Shown in pieces: positions 1 through 10,300 of a stretch of DNA of 64,000 bases; position 1 is the first letter of the stretch, and each line of letters begins with the position of its first letter. The notes below the pieces were generated by a model that searched no databases, was not told where the DNA came from, and worked only from the letters and a program-made list of their open reading frames with translations. Origin of the DNA: Symbiodinium sp. CCMP2592 (taxonomy: Eukaryota; Sar; Dinophyceae; Suessiales; Symbiodiniaceae); the NCBI GenBank assembly GCA_905221615.1, contig CAJNDT010000324.1, positions 558,001 to 622,000 on the forward strand, in the 5' to 3' direction. Position numbers and translations under genes: made by a program.

Positions 1-112
1 CTTGGAGGCCCTTTTGACTTAGTAAGTAGGGTTAGTAAGGTGGGTTATGGGGATTATAATAGGGTTTCTAGGGGATACTAAGTAGACTTACTAAGTCAAC
101 AGGGCCTCCAAG
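1..112. mobile_element. Palindromic element PE-A, copy 1
   Basis: About 27-bp terminal inverted repeats (CTTGGAGGCCCTTTTGAC... and its complement) with one mismatch. The same 112-bp sequence occurs in opposite orientation at 59453-59564 with only about two differences. The window starts inside or at the edge of this element, so its left flank is unknown. Confidence 0.8.
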
Positions 113-1240
113 TAAACGTAAACCCTGAACCCCCTTCAACCCTACACCCTGAACCCCCTGAACACCTGAAACCCTAAACCCAGAACCCTGTACCCTACAC
201 CCTAAACCCAGAACCCTGTACCCTACACCCTAAACCCAGAACCCAACACCCTACACCCTAAACCCAGAACCCTACACCCAGAACCCTAAACCCAGAACCC
301 TATACCCAGAACCCTACACCCTAGACCCAGAACCCTACACCCAGAACCCTTCCGGCCAGCCCCAAGCCTGAACACCTTCTGGACCCGACAGACAAACCGC
401 TGAAAAAAAAAAGCATCGAACTCGATTGAGCCCTTGCTTGGAGGTGGTAGGGTTATAAGGGGCTTAGGGTTCCTTTGAAGGGATCTACAGGGTTTAGGGA
501 TTTAGGGTTTAGGGTAGTTAGCCCTTGCAGAATCCTTAGCAAAACCATAAAAAGCCCTTATCAAGTCCTACGAACTCTTTTAGGACCCTTTTTGAATCCT
601 GAAACCCTCATTCAAAGACCTACAAAGTCGCTTAGGACGTACCAGAGCCCTTTCAACAAATCCTGTTTTCTCACCCACATACTAAACCCTAAACCCTAAA
701 AACCCTTTTAAACCCTAAACCCCTGAATCCCTAAAAACCTATAACTACTTGAAGGATCATGGGACTTAGCAATTTAGGGTTCCTTAAACGGCTCCTTAAA
801 GGGATCTATAGGGTTCCTTAAAGGGCTCCTTAAAGGGATCTACAGGGTTCCTTAAAGGGCTCCTTAAAGGGATCTACAGGGTTCCTTAAAGGGACCTTTT
901 TCTTCACTACCTGCAATCCGAGAAGCCGGTCCTTCCCCTCCTCGAGCTCCTTCCAGCTAAGGGAGTTTAGGATTTAGGGGTTCAGGGGTTTATGGGTTGA
1001 AGGGTTTAGGGCTTAAGGGTTTAAGGTTTAGGGGTTTAGGGATTCAGGGGTTTATGGGTTGAGGGGTTCAGGGGTTTAGGGTTTAGGGGTTTAGGGTTCT
1101 TGAGGCGTTCGTTCTTAAAGTCTTTTGTTCAGGGTGTCTAAGGCGCTCCTTTTGAGGGGTTCTTAAGGGTTCATGCGGCTGCTATGAGAGTCATGTAAGG
1201 GGTGCTTCGCAGGTTCTGTCAGGGTAGGGAACCCTCAACC
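113..1240. repeat. Degenerate telomere-like repeats, no gene
   Basis: 113-350 is CCCTAAACCCAGAACCCTA-type repeat on the + strand. 440-760 is mixed orientation. 747-775 resembles one arm of PE-C (ACTTGAAGGATCATGGGACT). 775-895 holds three or four units of GGGTTCCTTAAAGGGATCTA. 960-1110 is TTTAGGGGTTTAGGG-type. A short open frame at 475-699 is translated repeat and is not counted as a gene. Confidence 0.7.
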
Positions 1241-1245
1241 CTTAC

Positions 1246-1411
1246 ACAACTCCGCTCACAACTACCCATGGACAAGGACTTATAACCCCACTTATAACTG
1301 CCCGAAACTCTGAACCCCTAAACCCTAAACCCTGTAGAACCCTCAAGGGCACCCTAAACCGTGTCATAACCCCACTGAAAACTACCCATGAACCTCCGAG
1401 TTCCTGAGGGA
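1246..1411. mobile_element. PE-B fragments
   Basis: Two partial arms: AACTACCCATGGACAAGG with CCACTTATAACTGCCC at 1258-1305, and AACTACCCATGAACCTCCG at 1380-1400. Their partner arms are missing or degenerate. Confidence 0.45.
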
Positions 1412-1444
1412 CAAGGATGCAGGGTCTTGGCCCACGGTTTAGAG

Positions 1445-1487
1445 TTTAGGGTTTAGGGTTTAGGGTTTAGGGTTTAGGGTTTAGGGG
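1445..1487. repeat. Interstitial TTTAGGG array
   Basis: About six perfect tandem TTTAGGG heptamers on the + strand, ending in a run of G. Confidence 0.9.
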
Positions 1488-1727
1488 GCCAATGCTTCAA
1501 GCTCAGTTCAACGACTTGGTCCTCACATGGCTTTTCGGGATTAGGGATTAGGTTTTTTTTGGAATGCCTTTTGCCCCCTAGCAGTTAAGGTCGGCGGAAT
1601 CCACGATTAGGGATTCAGGGATTAGGGGTGTAGGGGATTAGGGTTTGGGATTAGGGTGTAGAGTTTAGGGAAGCTCAAGAAGCTCATAATATGGACAAGG
1701 TTTTAGTCGTGGCTCCCTCTGCCTGCC

Positions 1728-1836
1728 TTGAGGTCCATGGGTAGTTATAAGTGGGGTTATAAGTCTTCTAATATGGGTTACGAGTATAGTTACCCTACTT
1801 ATAACCCTGTCTATAATTACCCATGAAACTCCAAGT
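1728..1836. mobile_element. Palindromic element PE-B
   Basis: CCATGGGTAGTTATAAGTGG on the left pairs with the right arm ending CCCATGAAACTCCAAGT. The core alternates TTATAAGT and ACTTATAAC blocks around TATAGTTACCC. Confidence 0.75.
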
Positions 1837-2008
1837 ATTGGAAGTCTGGAAGAGCTGCAAAACTCAAAGCTGCACTGCCTCTCGTAGCAGTTCACCCTCG
1901 TCGCAAGTGTTGTCGAAGTGGCACTAGTCTGCCTCCATCGTGGGCACACCCCAGGTAGGCCGGCGATAGCCTGCTCCGCGACGAGGGCATGTGTCGCCCT
2001 CTTGAAGC

Positions 2009-2224
2009 TTGGAGGGTCGGTGGGGCACTTAGTAAGTAGGTCATAAGTAGAGTGATAAGTACCCTAGCTGGAGATCCCAATTAGGTTCGGTTATGATACT
2101 TACAACAAAAAAAATTAACAAGTAGGGAACTAATGATCAGGCAGAGCTATAAGTACCCTACTACTTGGGTTATGATGCTTGCAAATAAAAAATTAGCTAC
2201 TTGCTAAGTCCCCCCTAAACCCTA
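2009..2224. mobile_element. PE-C (GTCGG variant) partial copy and flank
   Basis: GCTTGGAGGGTCGG followed by CACTTAGTAAGTAGGTCATA is one arm of the GTCGG variant; the opposite arm is decayed. From 2050 to 2200 the sequence is AT-rich with degenerate ATAAGTACCCTA blocks. No coding potential seen. Confidence 0.5.
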
Positions 2225-2550
2225 GACCCTAAACCCTAAACCCTAAACCCCTAAACCCTAAACCCTAAACCGAGGGGTCTGCAATCGGCCTCTGACTGGG
2301 CAGCAGCCGGTATGCCTTTTCTCGATTCGTCGCAGAAACGGACAGACAACTCTGGGTTTCTTCTGCGGTTTCGGGATTAGGGTTTACCCTAAACCCTAAA
2401 CCCAATAGAGAGTATCCCGTTTAGGGTTCAGGGTTTAGGGTGTATAGTGGCCCCTATAAACCAACTGCAGGTTCCTTAGTGCTTCAGGCTTCAGGGTTTT
2501 CGGTTTGGGCTTAGGGTTGAAAGCCCCTGATCACCCCTAAACCCGCAACT

Positions 2551-2614
2551 CCCTAAACCCTAAACCCTAAACCCTAAACCCTAAACCCTAAACCCTAAAC
2601 CCTAAACCCTAAAC
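2551..2614. repeat. Interstitial CCCTAAA array
   Basis: About nine tandem CCCTAAA heptamers on the + strand, opposite in orientation to the arrays at 1445 and 3025. Confidence 0.9.
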
Positions 2615-2711
2615 CATCAAACCCTAAGCCCTAAGCCTCGAAACTCTAAGCCCTACATCCTAAACCTGAAGCCGCGAACCCCAAAGCCCAAAACTTGAAC
2701 CCTACATCCCA

Positions 2712-2835
2712 TACTTAGAGGATCGTGGGACTTAGTAACTAGGGTCAACATTAAGGTAACTATACTTATAACTACTTATAACCCCAATTAAGGTACTTAT
2801 AACCATACTTACTAAGTCCTATGATCCTCCAAGTA
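2712..2835. mobile_element. Palindromic element PE-C
   Basis: Left end TACTTAGAGGATCGTGGGAC pairs with a right end of GTCCTATGATCCTCCAAGTA. The core contains CTTATAACTACTTATAACCC. It abuts the PE-D element at 2836 with no spacer. Confidence 0.8.
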
Positions 2836-2944
2836 CCCAGAGACTCCAATATCCCTTAATTAAGGAATATTCCTTAAATTATAGTAGGATCCCTAATATG
2901 GTTTAAGGAATATTCCTTAATTAAGGGATATTGGTGTCTCTGGG
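2836..2944. mobile_element. Palindromic element PE-D
   Basis: A nearly perfect palindrome about 109 bp long. CCCAGAGACTCCAATATCCC at the left pairs with GATATTGGTGTCTCTGGG at the right (one mismatch). Each arm also contains a smaller AAGGAATATTCCTTAA palindrome. It sits exactly at the end of the preceding PE-C element. Confidence 0.9.
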
Positions 2945-3024
2945 TACCCGAAACCCTCACCCCCCGAGCCCCTCAGTCCTTGAGCATCTTCTCCGCGGCC
3001 CCCTTCTGCCTTTCGGCCTTTTGA

Positions 3025-3086
3025 TTTAGGGTTTAGGGTTTAGGGTTTAGGGTTTAGGGTTTAGGGTTTAGGGTTTAGGGTTTAGG
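3025..3086. repeat. Interstitial TTTAGGG array
   Basis: About nine tandem TTTAGGG units on the + strand. Confidence 0.9.
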
Positions 3087-4253
3087 TTTGAGGTATATTC
3101 TAGTATTGTTGCAAGGATAGGGAACTACAGTAAATTTTACAGTGTCCGGTTTATGGCAACTTCAACTCCCCTACCCTAAACCCTCCTTGACAAGAACCCA
3201 GCCAGGCTTCGCTGGCCTCCCGATTTTGGGCAGCTTCGGGAGAACCCCTTGTTTGCAACTCAGGGCTTAAGGGTTTAGGGTTCTTGCAGGTTCAGGGGTA
3301 GTTATCAGTCTGGTTATAGGTAGGATTAGTAACTGTTGGTAACTATACACATATGACCCTTGTAGCTATGAGTCTGGTTATGAGTCTAGGGCAAGTAACT
3401 GTACTTATGACCCATATTCGAGGACTAAAATCACTAAAAGGATCTCCCAAGCGCCCTTCCCTCTACCGTGGGTATTGGGGTATGTTTGAGGGTAGTTGGG
3501 CTCCCAGCAGGAACAGCTTACAGACCTCCCCGTCCCGTCGACCGGCAGAGTTCGCTGAATGACCCGGTCTAGGGCTTAGGCCTGACATTTCTATACGGGT
3601 TTTAATGGCTCTTCTGACATAGAAAAAGGGGTGCCAAGTTTCCAAGATGGGCTACGGGAAACTTCTGAAAAGGTCAAGCACGGCACAACCTAAGGGTGGT
3701 TGTCAAAATTAGGTCCCTTTTTGGGTCCCAATATTTAGGGTACCCCCTATACGTAGTCTTACAACATCGGAAGAGTCTACAAGTAGATAACAGCACTGAC
3801 CCCAACGGCCGAAGAGGTTCCAAAGCAGCTAAGCTTGGAACCTCAATCCTCCTCGCGCCCGTCTAGGCTTTAGGGCTCAGGTTCATGGTTTGGGGTTTAG
3901 GTTTTAGGATTTGGGGTTTCGGGTTTACGGCGTAGGATTAGGATTAATGAAAGGTGTCCGTGTAACCAGGAAGGTAGTATGGTTGCCGTTACATTTTTGC
4001 AATGGCAGGTTTGAAAGAGACACCAACTTGTAACAAAATATCAATCTGGATCAAGAAATGATCACGTTTGCATACTTCTTGGCAACCAGCATGTGGACAG
4101 TAATCCTACCCCGCCTCTGAAGCCTTGTCCGCAGCAGCCGCGGATGCGTTCGTGGCGTTGTCCTTCTTCCTGTGCCAGCTTTTGGGCTTGAAGGCACCCG
4201 CCCTCTCAGGCCGTAAACCCCACCAGGCCCTGGCCCAAACCTCCCCACCATTT
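3087..4253. other. Non-coding stretch with decayed PE-B and half PE-F
   Basis: 3295-3425 holds repeated diverged PE-B core blocks (TAACTATAC, ATGACCCATATTCG). 3694-3745 is one arm of PE-F (GGGTGGTTGTCAAAATTAGG) without its partner. Short open frames here (3353-3562, 4051-4251) show no protein-like composition. Confidence 0.5.
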
Positions 4254-4350
4254 GGGCCTTAATAATTAGAATGGGGTTTGGGGTATATTATGCTAAAACT
4301 ATAATAAGAACCCCCAAAATGCTGTTGGCAATTATTTGGACCCCTATATT
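4254..4350. mobile_element. Palindromic element PE-G
   Basis: GGGCCTTAATAATTAGAATG at the left pairs loosely with CAATTATTTGGACCCC at the right. The middle has the family signature of GGGG/CCCC blocks around TATACTAT-like AT sequence and AATAAG. Confidence 0.7.
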
Positions 4351-4390
4351 AAACCCTAAAGCCCCATGCTGTAGCCTTTAGCGTTTAATG

Positions 4391-4490
4391 TGGGAACCTG
4401 ATTAAGAAACCCTGGGCCTAAAACCCCAAAATAGTAGGACTCATACAAGGAACCCTAATAAAGGCCCAAGTTCTCTTAATCGGGTTCCCA
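4391..4490. mobile_element. Palindromic element PE-L
   Basis: TGGGAACCTGATTAAGAAAC at the left pairs with TCTTAATCGGGTTCCCA at the right, 100 bp in all. Related copies are at 8735-8842 and, as a single arm, at 38785. Confidence 0.8.
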
Positions 4491-4588
4491 TCTTATGGCT
4501 GCTTGCACCTTGGAGGCTGCTGGGAGCGAAATGTGCAGCGATTGAGGCATTCTAACTCCTTGCAAACACAACCCCAAACCAACGGCAC

Positions 4589-4776
4589 TAGGGGCCTCAA
4601 TAATTAGAATACGGTTCTTTTAAGGGCTTTTTAAAGCGTTCTTTAAGGAATCTATAATAGGATCTTGGTATAGGGGCCTTAATAATTAGAATGTGGCTTT
4701 GGGGGGGGTATATCATACTATACTTACAATAAGGAAACCGCAAAAAGTATAGTACAGCTAGGTATTGAGGCCCCTA
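4589..4776. mobile_element. PE-G half-copy and full copy
   Basis: 4589-4618 is a lone left arm (AGGGGCCTCAATAATTAGAA). 4671-4776 is a full copy from TAGGGGCCTTAATAATTAGA to GGTATTGAGGCCCCTA, with TATACTTACAATAAGGAAAC in the middle. Confidence 0.75.
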
Positions 4777-4944
4777 CATTAAAAGATCCGCCCGTGTACC
4801 ATGCCGCATGTAGTAGGAGTTCTGTTCATGGGCTTCAGGGTCAATGTAATCAAAGGATTGAGGCTTTGTGGTTGCAGAGGTTCTTAGCGTCTTAGAGCTT
4901 TGAGTCATGCGGCCTCAGGGATCACGGTTTATGGCTTGAGACCT

Positions 4945-5068
4945 TACTTGGAGGGGCAGGGAACTTAGTAAGTCGTTTATAAGTAGGGCTATAATTGCGG
5001 TAACTCCATTTAGGGTACTTATAACTCTACTCCCAACCTACTTACTAAGTCCCCTGCCTCTCCAAGTA
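4945..5068. mobile_element. PE-C (GGCAG variant)
   Basis: TACTTGGAGGGGCAGGGAAC at the left and AAGTCCCCTGCCTCTCC plus AAGTA at the right. The core CTTAGTAAGT...TTATAAGTAGGG is the same as in other PE-C copies. Only the segment after TACTTGGAGG differs, and it differs in both arms together. Confidence 0.85.
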
Positions 5069-5545
5069 GACCCTAAACCCTAGGCCTCATAGATTCCTTT
5101 AAGGAACCCTATAGATCCCTTTAAGGAGCCCTTTTAAGAGCTCTTACTAAGTCCCCTGCCTCTCCAAGTAGGCTTTTGGATATACGGGGGCCCAGGGGTT
5201 TAGGGCTAAGGATTTGGGACTCGAGGCTGGGGGTTCTGGGAATTTGAAACTCCTGGCTTCCAGGGTTCTAGGTTTTTTTTTTAAAGCTCCCTTTTTAATG
5301 TCTGCCAGGGTTCTAGGTTTAAGGTTCAAGGCTTCTGGGGTTTAGGGCTTAGGGTTTAAGGTTTATAGGGTTTAGGGCTTCTGGGGCTTGTAGGGCTTGT
5401 AGGGTTTAGGGTTTAGGGCTTAGGGCTTATAGGGTTTAGGATTTATAGGGCTTCTAGGATCTATGCACGGCTTACTAAGGCTCCCTCAAAGCCGAGTGTC
5501 CGCCAAGGGGCGATCTATATTGGTGCCCTTTGTCATGGTCTCACA
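5069..5545. repeat. Degenerate repeats with a PE-C half element
   Basis: 5085-5140 contains CCTTTAAGGAACCCTATAGA-type units. 5143-5170 is a lone right arm of the GGCAG variant of PE-C (CTTACTAAGTCCCCTGCC...). 5330-5460 is TAGGGCTTAGGGTTTA-type repeat. No gene recognised. Confidence 0.6.
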
Positions 5546-5628
5546 TGGGTAGTTGTCAAAATTAGGGTCCCTTCTTGGGTACCCAAAGTAGTAGGTGCCA
5601 GAAATGGACTATGATTTTGACAACCACG
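5546..5628. mobile_element. Palindromic element PE-F
   Basis: TGGGTAGTTGTCAAAATTAG at the left pairs with ATTTTGACAACCACGC at the right; the centre is GGGTACCCAAAGTAG. Confidence 0.75.
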
Positions 5629-7273
5629 CAAATAATGGAGCAGGCTTTGTGGGCACCTAATGCAGGAATACGACTTGAACATTCATGGCTGATGGCTATC
5701 TAGCCTCCCAATGTAGTAAAATCGAACCGCATTACCGATGAGCATCGTGAAAGCTGCACTGCTATCATGTGCTTATGCGTGCTCTTACGACGTCGCGAAG
5801 CACTGTCATACATTACTGTGATTCCGACGGCGATCATGAGGATATTCCATGTTAAAACTGCAGGCCTTTAAAAAGGAAAAAAGAAACACATAAACCCTGA
5901 ACCAAGAACCCTACACCCTGAACCCTAAACCCTGAACCCTAAGCCCTTATAGATCCCTTGTTGGATCCCTTCAAGGAACCCCCTATCTTAGAGATTCCTT
6001 CTGGCATCCCTTCAACGAACCCCTGAAGTTTCAACCCGGGGTTGGAGCCAAGCATCTCTTCCGCGACTTTCATCGCGTCCGCGGAATAGCGGAGGGCGCG
6101 CCGGATGGCCTTTTAGCTTAGAGTTCAGAGTTTAGGGTGCCTTTTTGTTTTCTTTAGGGGCCTCTTGTCGATCTGCAGAGTGCGTCAGGGTTTAGGGGTT
6201 TAGAGTTCAGAGTTTAGGGTTTGGGCTTTGGCTTGGGGTCAGGGTTTTGCAGGATCTGGTGGAGTTAAAATTGAAAGCCGTGCGACATAAGGCCATTCCT
6301 TAAAGGATTGAGGTCCACGTCATTGAGAATGTACGTCCGGCCCTAGTTTAAACCCTCTCTCTCTCAGTCGCGCAGAGCAAGTCCACATGTGAGACTACTC
6401 GTCAGCAGCCCTTTCAGCTGATTAAAGTAAAACTTCTAGTTGGGTCCCAGGATCTACGGTTCTGAGCTAACGGCTGTAGGGTCCTCCAAATTAAGGTCTG
6501 TGTTACCGAAATGTCTAGAGTGAGCAGCAGCCACCGCTCTCTAAACCCCTAAACTCTAAATCCGTCTATATTTGGGTCGGTTTCGTGGGGCCCAGAGCTC
6601 AGGAGAGCAGAACGAAATGTGTGTTTGAGGGTTTGGGTTTAATTAGGGTTTAGAGGCCCGAAAACCACCCAAGAGCCCTGCAACCATAAGCCGTACAGGC
6701 TAAACTCATCAGACCACATGCCTCAACATCGACAAACCCTAAACCCTCAGGGCTGCAACGTAGAGCTTGAGCCCGGGTCTGCTGTGTTCGGAGCAAACCT
6801 ACGAAACTCCGAATCCCCCAATCCAGCAAGACGCAAAAACTATCCATCCCGAGGAGGGAGCCATTAATTCAGCGAGGTTGATCCCCCTACACCCCTTGGT
6901 ACCTCCGCGCCATAAACACTGTACAAAACCCTTCTAACAGTCCTAAGGCCCTACAGAAGGGGCTAAGGGCCCCCCGATGGCCAGGGCCACCCCTAAGCGC
7001 CGTGCTCGACTGATCTTCGCCGGAACCATCTTCATCTCCTACTTAACGGGCTTCAGGGTTTCGGGTATAAGGTTTGGGTGTTCTGTTGGAAGCAAGAAGG
7101 GCTTCTACAGGGGTTCTGAGCTTTATCAGGGCTCTCAAAGGCGTGATGTTATAGGGATCTGTTGACCTCCTGTTTTGGGCCTGAGGTTTAGGGGTTTGGG
7201 GTTTAGGGTTTGGGGTTTAGGGTTTAGGGTTTAGGGTTTAGGGGTGATCGGAAAGGTCATGGCACAGTAACCT
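5629..7273. other. Unassigned sequence, no gene seen
   Basis: Mixed single-copy-looking sequence (5640-5870, 6020-6600, 6650-7140) interrupted by short degenerate CCCTAAACCC or TTTAGGG patches (5880-5960, 6110-6240, 7190-7245). Open frames up to 65 codons occur but none has a recognisable motif or plausible splice context. Confidence 0.5.
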
Positions 7274-7358
7274 CCAGAAAGTTGGAACATGGACTAAGAA
7301 TAACTACTCCTAGGACACCCTATACCTTCATCAGGAGCACGGTGCTCCAACTTCCTGG
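7274..7358. mobile_element. Palindromic element PE-J
   Basis: CCAGAAAGTTGGAACATGG at the left pairs with TGCTCCAACTTCCTGG at the right. A better-preserved copy is at 34538-34621. Confidence 0.75.
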
Positions 7359-7625
7359 CTTGCACTTCAATGGCTGTTCACGGAGTATCGTAGATGGAGT
7401 TTACCTTAAGGGTACAGGGTGTTGAACTGAATTTAGGGAAATTAGACAGTAGGATTTAGAAGTTATTACAATACGATAGGCTTCATTTTAGTTTATAAAA
7501 CTATCGGCTTGGAGTGTTTTTTTACAGTGCAGTGGCCTTTGCCTTGCGCCCAGGGTCCACCTCACAGCATGTGCACACCCTCCAAACAAACTCTAACAGC
7601 ACTCCGAAGAGCCTGACGTCACCTT

Positions 7626-7739
7626 CCCAGAGAGCCCAATACCTCTTACATTCGGGGAATATAGCTCAAATCATAATATGAAGCCCCCTAATGATTTAAA
7701 GTGTAATTCCTCAACTAATGGGATATTGGGCTCTCTGGG
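7626..7739. mobile_element. Palindromic element PE-D2
   Basis: A PE-D variant in which GACTCC is replaced by GAGCCC in the left arm, and GGAGTC by GGGCTC in the right arm. CCCAGAGAGCCCAATA pairs with TATTGGGCTCTCTGGG. Confidence 0.85.
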
Positions 7740-7819
7740 CTCGTTCTCGACTATGTTGCTTGAAGTTTGGGATCATCAAGGTTCCTATGCAACGTGACTG
7801 AGGGGATGCTCAAACAGAG

Positions 7820-7965
7820 GCTGCTTAGGGTTTAGGGTTTAGGGTGCAGGGTATAGGGCTTAGGGTTTAGGGCTTAGGGTTTAGGGTGTAGGGATTAGAT
7901 TTTAGGTTTTACAGTGTAGGGTTTAGGGCTTAGGGTTTAGGGTCTAGAGTTTCTTGAAGGTACGT
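7820..7965. repeat. Degenerate TTTAGGG/GTAGGG tract
   Basis: GGGTTTAGGGCTTAGGGT-type units on the + strand, mixed with GTAGGG variants. Confidence 0.7.
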
Positions 7966-8093
7966 GTACGTGGGCAGACATGTCGGTGAGGTGAAACTTA
8001 TCATGACCCTAAACCCCAATCCCCGAAACAATCCCCGAAACTCTAAACCCTAAGCCACAAAAAACCTAAGGTCAAAACCCCAAGCCCAATAAT

Positions 8094-8272
8094 ACAGGGG
8101 CCTGAGTAATTACCTGTCAGGTACTATTTTGGGGGCACCTTGTATGGAAAAAATATACCCCAAAACTGCACCCTCTTCTAATCGTTGAAGCCCCGATATT
8201 AGGGTTATACTATACTATACTGAAAATAAGGAGCCCCTAAATAGTACAGGTATTTGTTAAGGCCCCTGTATT
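8094..8272. mobile_element. PE-G, long or compound copy
   Basis: Outer ends ACAGGGGCCTGAGTAATTAC and TTGTTAAGGCCCCTGT with two internal GGGG/CCCC plus TATACTATACT modules. At about 180 bp it is longer than other copies and looks like a duplication or nested copy. Confidence 0.6.
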
Positions 8273-8368
8273 ACCTGAAGACCTTCAGCAAGACCCAGGG
8301 TTCACCGACCTCGTCGACTTCGATATCAACGAAAGACGAGGCATCCTCCAGAGGGTCCGGTTTCACAT

Positions 8369-8476
8369 CTACGGTTGACGATATAAATACTGTACAACCT
8401 TAGTGACCCTAAACTATGGGAATTTATGGTATATTCCTTATTATGGGCAATGCAGCATTTAGATCATCAACCGTAG
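8369..8476. mobile_element. Palindromic element PE-I
   Basis: CTACGGTTGACGATATAAAT pairs with TTTAGATCATCAACCGTAG (with mismatches), about 108 bp. Other copies are at 11804, 30741 and 30916 (fragment). Confidence 0.75.
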
Positions 8477-8734
8477 GAGCTAAGCGCCATGGCTTAATGA
8501 CGCTTACAGGTGTTTCGGGCGTTAGGGTTTTGGGTCTAGGGTTTAGGGATTATAAGCTTGAACCTTAGAGTGCTTGGGATGCAGGGCTTAGGGTTCAGGG
8601 CTCAGGGCATCTAGAATCTAGAACTCAAGGTTCGGGGCGCGGTATCCAGGGCTCAGGCTCTGGAACCCCGACGAAGTTCTTGGCAGGATTGATAAATATT
8701 GGAGGCGATGTGCGTTTGTAGTGGTTTGGGGTAA

Positions 8735-8842
8735 TGTAGGAACTTGATTAACAAAACGTGGGCCTTTATTATTAGGGCTCCTTATATGAATCCTTCTATT
8801 TTGGGGGTTATAGGCCCAGGGTTTCCTAATCAGATTCCTACA
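8735..8842. mobile_element. Palindromic element PE-L
   Basis: TGTAGGAACTTGATTAACAA pairs with CCTAATCAGATTCCTACA; the middle is GGGCCT...AGGCCC. Its right end touches the integrase fossil that follows. Confidence 0.8.
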
Positions 8843-9300
8843 TGATTGTACCAACCTCGTAACAGGTCTTTCCCTCTTTGAACTCATGTGTCTCTGGCGT
8901 GTCGTTCGCGTGGATTGATGCTGGTTCGGAAAAGGACCGAGCTGTGCACAAGTACTCGATGGATCTAGGCCAAGGATTATGGTGGAACCCTGCCTTCAGG
9001 TGATAGGCGCGAGTACCTTCTTTAATCGTGCGTATGGCTCTCTCCAACTGGGAGTTGTGGAACGGATCGTTGGGGACGCCGGGATCCGGAAGCCAGCCTA
9101 AGAACTTCACTGCTTCTGTGAGCTCTGGAGCTGCATCCGACTTGACCACACGAATCGCCTTCCCATGTGCCCTTGTTCCTCAAAACTTCTGCAAACTTCT
9201 AAGGTTGCAAACTGCCATCCTTTGTGGCAAAGGTTGGTGCTTGTCCGCAAACTCCTGGTCGTGCATCCGGCTCTGCCGGAGAGAGATTGAGGGCGTTCGA
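8838..9300 (-). pseudogene. Copia-type integrase core fragment, decayed
   Basis: The minus frame at 8838-9149 reads VKSDAAPELTEAVKFLGWLP then NDPFHNSQLERAIRTIKEG, the second-Asp to Glu part of a Ty1/copia integrase core (D of KSDAAPEL, E of QLERAI). Upstream, 9150-9300 continues as integrase-like sequence (HDQEFADKHQP...) only after frame changes, and includes in-frame stops. No zinc finger, reverse transcriptase or LTR is attached. It is therefore a truncated, frameshifted relic. It is a different lineage from the large element at 45-55 kb, whose equivalent region reads VITTDRGTHFRG. The identification rests on residue pattern only. Confidence 0.75.
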
Positions 9301-9302
9301 CG

Positions 9303-9415
9303 ACCCCTAAACCCTAACCCCAAACCGCCTAAACCCTTAACCCTAAACCGCCTAAACCCTAAACCCTAAACCGCCTAAACCCTAAACCCCAAACCGCCTA
9401 AGCCCTGAACCGACT
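9303..9415. repeat. CCCTAAACCGCC minisatellite
   Basis: About five units alternating CCCTAAACC with GCCTAAAC, a telomere-heptamer derivative. Confidence 0.7.
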
Positions 9416-9483
9416 CCAACCGCGAAAGCACATTTGGTCGAAGCTCCAAGGGCTTGAGGTTTTTGGCCCTGAATCCTAAACCC

Positions 9484-9594
9484 TACTTGAATGTTCATGG
9501 GTAGTTATAAGTAGGGTTATAAGTCCCGCAATATGGGTTATAAGTATAGTTACCCTACTTATAACCCTACTTATAACTACCCATGAAACAAGTA
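9484..9594. mobile_element. Palindromic element PE-B
   Basis: TACTTGAATGTTCATGGGTA pairs with ACTACCCATGAAACAAGTA. The core is symmetric ACTTATAAC/GTTATAAGT. It is embedded in CCCTAAACCC repeats, so a target duplication cannot be judged. Confidence 0.85.
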
Positions 9595-9870
9595 AACCCA
9601 AACCCTCAACACCAGTACCTGAATACTGAAACCCTTGGCCCTAATTCCTGAAGCCTTCGGGTGTAAAGGCTTTGGGCCCGACGCGACTTCAAAGCCGAAA
9701 CCCAGAGCCCTCAATCCTCGGCCCTAAGCCTTAGACCCCAAGCACAGTGCCCTGAACAAACCCTGAACCGTCAGCCTTAAACAAAAAGCCCCAAGCCCCA
9801 AACAAACCCTAAACCCTGAGCCCTAAATCCTAAACCCTAAACGTTAAACCCCCAGCCCTGGAGCCCTACA
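9595..9870. repeat. Degenerate CCCTAAACCC-like tract
   Basis: Heavily mutated CCCTGAAGCCCAAAACC-type units on the + strand; no open frame of note. Confidence 0.6.
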
Positions 9871-9980
9871 GTAGAAGCCGAAAAGTTGGAAACCTAACAG
9901 CCTCAATCCTTAAGAGTCATATCTAGGGAATCCCGGGCACTACTTGGCCTTAATCCGGTTTCCAACTTTATGGGTTCTAC
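9871..9980. mobile_element. Palindromic element PE-J (long variant)
   Basis: GTAGAAGCCGAAAAGTTGGA pairs with TCCAACTTTATGGGTTCTAC. It shares the AAGTTGGAA/TTCCAACTT block of PE-J but has different outer ends. Confidence 0.65.
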
Positions 9981-10117
9981 TTCTAAACCCTATAGATCCC
10001 TTAAAGGAACCCTAAAGATCCCTTAGTTCACTGCAAACAAACCCCAAAGCAAGGCGAAAGTCGAAGCAGAGGCCTCCCGAATCGCAGTGGCCTTGGGGCT
10101 TGCACAAAGAGCTTAGG

Positions 10118-10300
10118 GTTTGGGGTTTAGGGTTTTTAAGGTTTTTAGGGTTTTTAGGGTTTAGAGATTTTAGGGTTTAGAGTTTTTAGGGTTTAGGGTT
10201 TAGGGTTTAGAGCTTTTAGGGTTTAGGGTTTAGCGTTTAGGGTTTAGGGGTTTAGGGGTTTAGGGAGGTTCAGGATCCCAGGGGTGAGGGCTTCGGGGCT
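10118..10300. repeat. TTTTTAGGG/TTTAGGG tract
   Basis: Runs of GGGTTTAGGGTTTTTAGG with occasional AGAG variants on the + strand. Confidence 0.8.

Noticed and set aside
1..360. True chromosome end (telomere)
   Set aside because: Repeats at the left edge are degenerate and mixed with a palindromic element, and similar tracts recur through the window in both orientations.
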